Of a DNA stretch of 39,381 nucleotides, positions 36,825 to 39,381 are shown piece after piece. The notes beneath the pieces are model-generated. The model was not told the DNA's origin. It saw nothing but the letters and a program-made list of their open reading frames with translations, and ran no database searches. The DNA is from a virus: positions 1-39,381 of IMG/VR virus record IMGVR_UViG_3300029258_002032. One strand, 5' to 3'. Every line of letters starts with the position of its first letter. Positions within the stretch are counted from its first letter, which is position 1. The position numbers and the translations under genes were made by a program.

Positions 36825-38443
36825 ACGGTGTTAAGATCCTTCTGTGCGCTCGCGGCGTCCTTTGCGGCTCCGGCCATTCCCTGCGCCAGCTCCGTTCCGA
36901 TCGCCAGTTGTTCGGTTTCCTCTCGCTGTTTTCGGAGACGCTTCACATCCTTGGGGCGGCGGAGCACCTTCGGGTCAACGCCGTGGGCGTTGATGATGTG
37001 GCGGAATGCGTAATCGGGGTCGATGTTGTCGGTGACGTCGGCACGCAGGGCGATAACCTCGGTCGCGTCGTTCATCGCCGCCTTGAATGCACCGGCGGTA
37101 CCGGCCTTCTGTGACAGGGCCATCGGTGACGTGTAATGCACGTCCAGAGTCCGGCCCTTGAGGCTTGCCGGTTCCGGCAACAGCATTCGTCGCTTCTTCA
37201 TAAAGCGGTAGAGACGATGCACGGCGGGGGTTAACCATTCGCCGAAAAGCCGACTGAGTACGGCGGACGTTTGGAGCAAACCCTGCTGGCGGCGGGTTAT
37301 GATCTCTTCCGCCGTCATCCGATCCCGCTCCGGCATTCGGATGGCATCCAGATAGAACGCCTTTTCGATCTTCGCCTCACGGTGTTGAATCAGGTCCAGT
37401 CCGATACCTGGGTTCACGCCGGTAAGCATGGGTTCGGGACGATCGCGGGTGCCGAACTTGTAGTAATTCGCGGCTCCGGGTGCGGTTCTGACCGGGCCTT
37501 CCATGCCTCTCGCCGGGACCATCATGGGCGGCCGTACCGCCAGCTCTCCGGCCATGAGCACATCGAAGTCCATCACGTTCACTGTCTTGACGCCGGGCAG
37601 GGCCATCATGCCGGGTCCGCGTCCGTAGGGTTCCTCGGCGGCTTTGCTCCATCGCGGCGTCAGATAGGGCCATTCGTTGAAGCCTGATTCGCGTAGAAGG
37701 TGGTGTCCCTGTTCGGAAAGAATGTACCGGCTGGCGATGGGCTTCGCCTTCGCTCCGCTCTTGCCCTCGCGTTCATACATCGGCCGGTACGTTACCTCGT
37801 GGACGATGATGAACTTGGTCCAGAACTCCTTTGGATCCTTCGCCTTCTCGATAATGAACTCCGGCACGTTCTTGTCGTCGCCGAACATTTCGAGAATTTC
37901 CATCGCGGTAAGCTCGAACTCCCTGAAAACTCCGATCACGTCGCCGATGTCATCGCACGCGAGATAGAAGTTGGACAGGTCGCGGGCAATGAACTTGAAC
38001 GTATTGCCCTTTTCGAGAATCTGAACGCTGCCCGTGCCGAAGCCGGACAGGTCAAGGCAAAGCTCGTGGCTGGACGTGGGGAAGCCGCTGTTGGCTCTGG
38101 ATGTGAATGCTAGCATCCGCGTCGTGCTGTCATACAGCCAGTCCTCAAGCTCATAGTCTGGCTTGTCGGATTCGTCGGGGACATCCAACTGCATCCAGCG
38201 AATTGAAGGGTTGGAGAGAAGGCCGTGCAAAGCGGCGGCGAGTGATTCGCACGCGAGGACCGCTGTTTCGTTGTAAATCTCGTTACGTCTCGGTGCGCCG
38301 GAGACGTGTTTGACGGTGAATGCACGGGTGGGCAGGATGAGATTCGCCACACTTTGCCAGTGGGTTTCCCATGCCGATCGTACATTCTTCGCTTCGTTGA
38401 AGCGGGCCATTGTAACGTCTGCGGGTGGAATCTTAGCGGGCAT
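36821..38443 (-). CDS. Portal protein (head-tail connector)
   Basis: This 540-aa protein forms the dodecameric ring at the packaging vertex. The start is ATG 38443, with GAGG eight bases upstream; a GTG nine codons earlier lacks a ribosome site. Family marks include ARFNEAKNVRSAWETHWQSVANLILP at the start, FGTGSVQILEKG, YGRGPGMMALPGVKTVN in the middle and RMTAEEIITRRQQG, all typical of T7 gp8-like connectors. Its neighbours are the 191-aa gene before and Bbp19 after. It lies 17 kb away from the scaffold/capsid genes by the minus-strand path, with the early region in between. Confidence 0.94.
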   Translation of the reverse strand: MPAKIPPADVTMARFNEAKNVRSAWETHWQSVANLILPTRAFTVKHVSGAPRRNEIYNETAVLACESLAAALHGLLSNPSIRWMQLDVPDESDKPDYELEDWLYDSTTRMLAFTSRANSGFPTSSHELCLDLSGFGTGSVQILEKGNTFKFIARDLSNFYLACDDIGDVIGVFREFELTAMEILEMFGDDKNVPEFIIEKAKDPKEFWTKFIIVHEVTYRPMYEREGKSGAKAKPIASRYILSEQGHHLLRESGFNEWPYLTPRWSKAAEEPYGRGPGMMALPGVKTVNVMDFDVLMAGELAVRPPMMVPARGMEGPVRTAPGAANYYKFGTRDRPEPMLTGVNPGIGLDLIQHREAKIEKAFYLDAIRMPERDRMTAEEIITRRQQGLLQTSAVLSRLFGEWLTPAVHRLYRFMKKRRMLLPEPASLKGRTLDVHYTSPMALSQKAGTAGAFKAAMNDATEVIALRADVTDNIDPDYAFRHIINAHGVDPKVLRRPKDVKRLRKQREETEQLAIGTELAQGMAGAAKDAASAQKDLNTV

Positions 38444-38504
38444 GATTGAATCCTCGTCGCCGCGATGCACGGCCTTGTTTGGTTACGTCGTAGCCGTGGT
38501 TGGG

Positions 38505-39080
38505 CTACTTTTTGGGCTTCGACTCGGCGGCCGACAACTCGGCCATGTATTCGATGTGAGCCTTCAGCTTCGATGCGTGACTTGAATGCGTCGCCATGCA
38601 GAACGCGAGCGACTTCTTGATCTGAGCCGGTTTGACCGGCTTCTTGCCGGTGATATGGTCCCGCAGGTGAGTCGTATCGGTGATTGAGTGGCCCTCAAAG
38701 TAGTTAAGGGCCTCGTTGACCTCGCGGGTGGTGGGCACACCGACCTGAATCGCCGAACGCTCCGGAGCGAGCTTGTGCGTGAGCCGATCAAGGAAATACT
38801 GAATCAGCTTGTGGAAGGTGTCGTTCTTTGTGAAGGTGTCTTCGGGCACTTCGTACACACCGAGTACCTGAAGCACGCGATCGCGGAACTCCTGGGTATC
38901 GGGAAGCGGGGTATCCGGCTCGAAAGCCGACTGTCCGACAACCGTATCCATCGCCGCACCGACTACGGCGTTGCCGATCATTGCCATCGGATCATCGAGC
39001 ATGATCCCGGCGGTGCTCGGCAGGGGCTTGACGTCGGGAGTTTGGGCGTCTCCCGCGTCGTTGGGGGGTGTTTTTGCCAT
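38505..39080 (-). CDS. Unknown 191-aa protein upstream of portal
   Basis: This protein has GGAG about nine bases before its ATG. The N-terminal 60 residues are flexible and include a hydrophobic stretch (MAMIGNAVVGAAMDTVVG). The rest is helical (DTFHKLIQYFLDRLTHKL, REVNEALNYFEGHSI) and ends with a lysine-rich tail (SKPKK). It lies between the gp7.3-like gene and portal, so an assembly or packaging accessory role is plausible. No family was recognised. Confidence 0.68.
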   Translation of the reverse strand: MAKTPPNDAGDAQTPDVKPLPSTAGIMLDDPMAMIGNAVVGAAMDTVVGQSAFEPDTPLPDTQEFRDRVLQVLGVYEVPEDTFTKNDTFHKLIQYFLDRLTHKLAPERSAIQVGVPTTREVNEALNYFEGHSITDTTHLRDHITGKKPVKPAQIKKSLAFCMATHSSHASKLKAHIEYMAELSAAESKPKK

Positions 39081-39122
39081 TGTTTGTAACTCCTATGGCA
39101 CGTTTGGGGTTGATCTTCCCGG

Positions 39123-39381
39123 TTACGATCCGAGAAGTTTCTTCTTTTTCGCCGCGTCGTCGGATCCGGTGGATCCGCCGAGTATGGTTGACCGGCCGCC
39201 GTAAGCAGCTCGTCGCCGTTCCTGTTTCGCGGCCTTGGCGAGTGCGGTAGATGCGGTTGAATCGTCGCGGCTGGGCACGCTGGGGGCCGCCGGTATCGGC
39301 GGGGGGGGTGGAATGAACGGCTTGTCCGGGGCTTTGTCTCCGCCTCCGCCTCCGCCGAAAATTCCGGCGATCGCGTCAATG
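39123..39381 (-). CDS. gp7.3-like protein (3' part; repeats most of the 5' part)
   Basis: This is the continuation of the gene that starts at base 155. The right end of the contig lacks only the first 11 bases of the reading frame, so nearly all of the 89-aa protein can be read here, ending ...KKKKLLGS before the TAA at 39123. The 191-aa gene follows after 42 bases. It is the same gene as the entry at 1-155 and should be counted once. Confidence 0.75.
   Translation of the reverse strand, partial: IDAIAGIFGGGGGGDKAPDKPFIPPPPPIPAAPSVPSRDDSTASTALAKAAKQERRRAAYGGRSTILGGSTGSDDAAKKKKLLGS
39238..39381. repeat. Terminal direct repeat, right copy
   Basis: This is the exact copy of bases 1-144. It marks the point where the assembly closes on itself and gives a unique genome length of 39,237 bp. 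Confidence 0.95.

Overview
This window is one complete, circularised phage genome of about 39.2 kb. The first 144 bases are repeated exactly as the last 144 bases, and a small gene reads without interruption across that join, so the unique length is 39,237 bp. By eye the DNA is GC-rich (about 60%). The particle genes are those of a short-tailed phage (podovirus) with T7-type building blocks: portal, scaffold, major capsid protein, tail tubular proteins A and B, gp13-, gp14-, gp15- and gp16-like internal proteins, a gp17-like tail fibre and a large terminase. No T7-type RNA polymerase, DNA polymerase, ligase or SSB is recognisable. Clear sigma70-like promoters, a tyrosine recombinase and a small HTH regulator point to a phage that uses host transcription and replication and may be temperate. 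The host is probably Gram-negative, but the sequence does not name it.

Layout: all genes but one lie on the minus strand and are read from high to low coordinates. The exception is a DUF5681/TerS-like gene at 34674-35267. It is divergent from an early operon that starts at 34405 and convergent with the end of the portal operon at 35979. A 711-bp gene-free stretch (35268-35978) lies between the convergent genes. It holds helically spaced GGGACACATGT-type repeats, a G-rich hairpin and further inverted repeats, and it is the natural start/end of the map and a candidate origin, packaging or partition site.

Reading leftward from there: early unit 1 (34405-29970) carries a 100-aa protein, a SAP-MoxR AAA+ ATPase, a VWA-like partner, an ArdC-like/N6-adenine methyltransferase fusion and a zinc-ribbon protein, and it ends at a U-tract terminator. 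Unit 2 (29857-24205) starts with the HTH regulator and holds small unknown proteins and the tyrosine recombinase; it ends at a second U-tract terminator. Unit 3 starts at a TTGACA/TAGATT promoter with a phage CsrA, followed by a zinc finger-Toprim-AAA+ primase/helicase, two membrane-associated (lysis-type) proteins and the scaffold. A further promoter-like site and a long structured leader precede the capsid gene, which is followed by the tail, core, fibre, terminase, gp7.3-like, portal and Bbp19 genes.

The most interesting points are: a phage CsrA whose leader carries two CAAGGATG motifs, one covering its own start codon; a near-identical operator-like sequence at both the HTH-gene promoter and the early promoter; an SSB-like C-terminal tail on the primase/helicase; the iteron-like intergenic region; a strongly skewed TGCTAGC motif; and the MoxR/VWA/methyltransferase early cluster.
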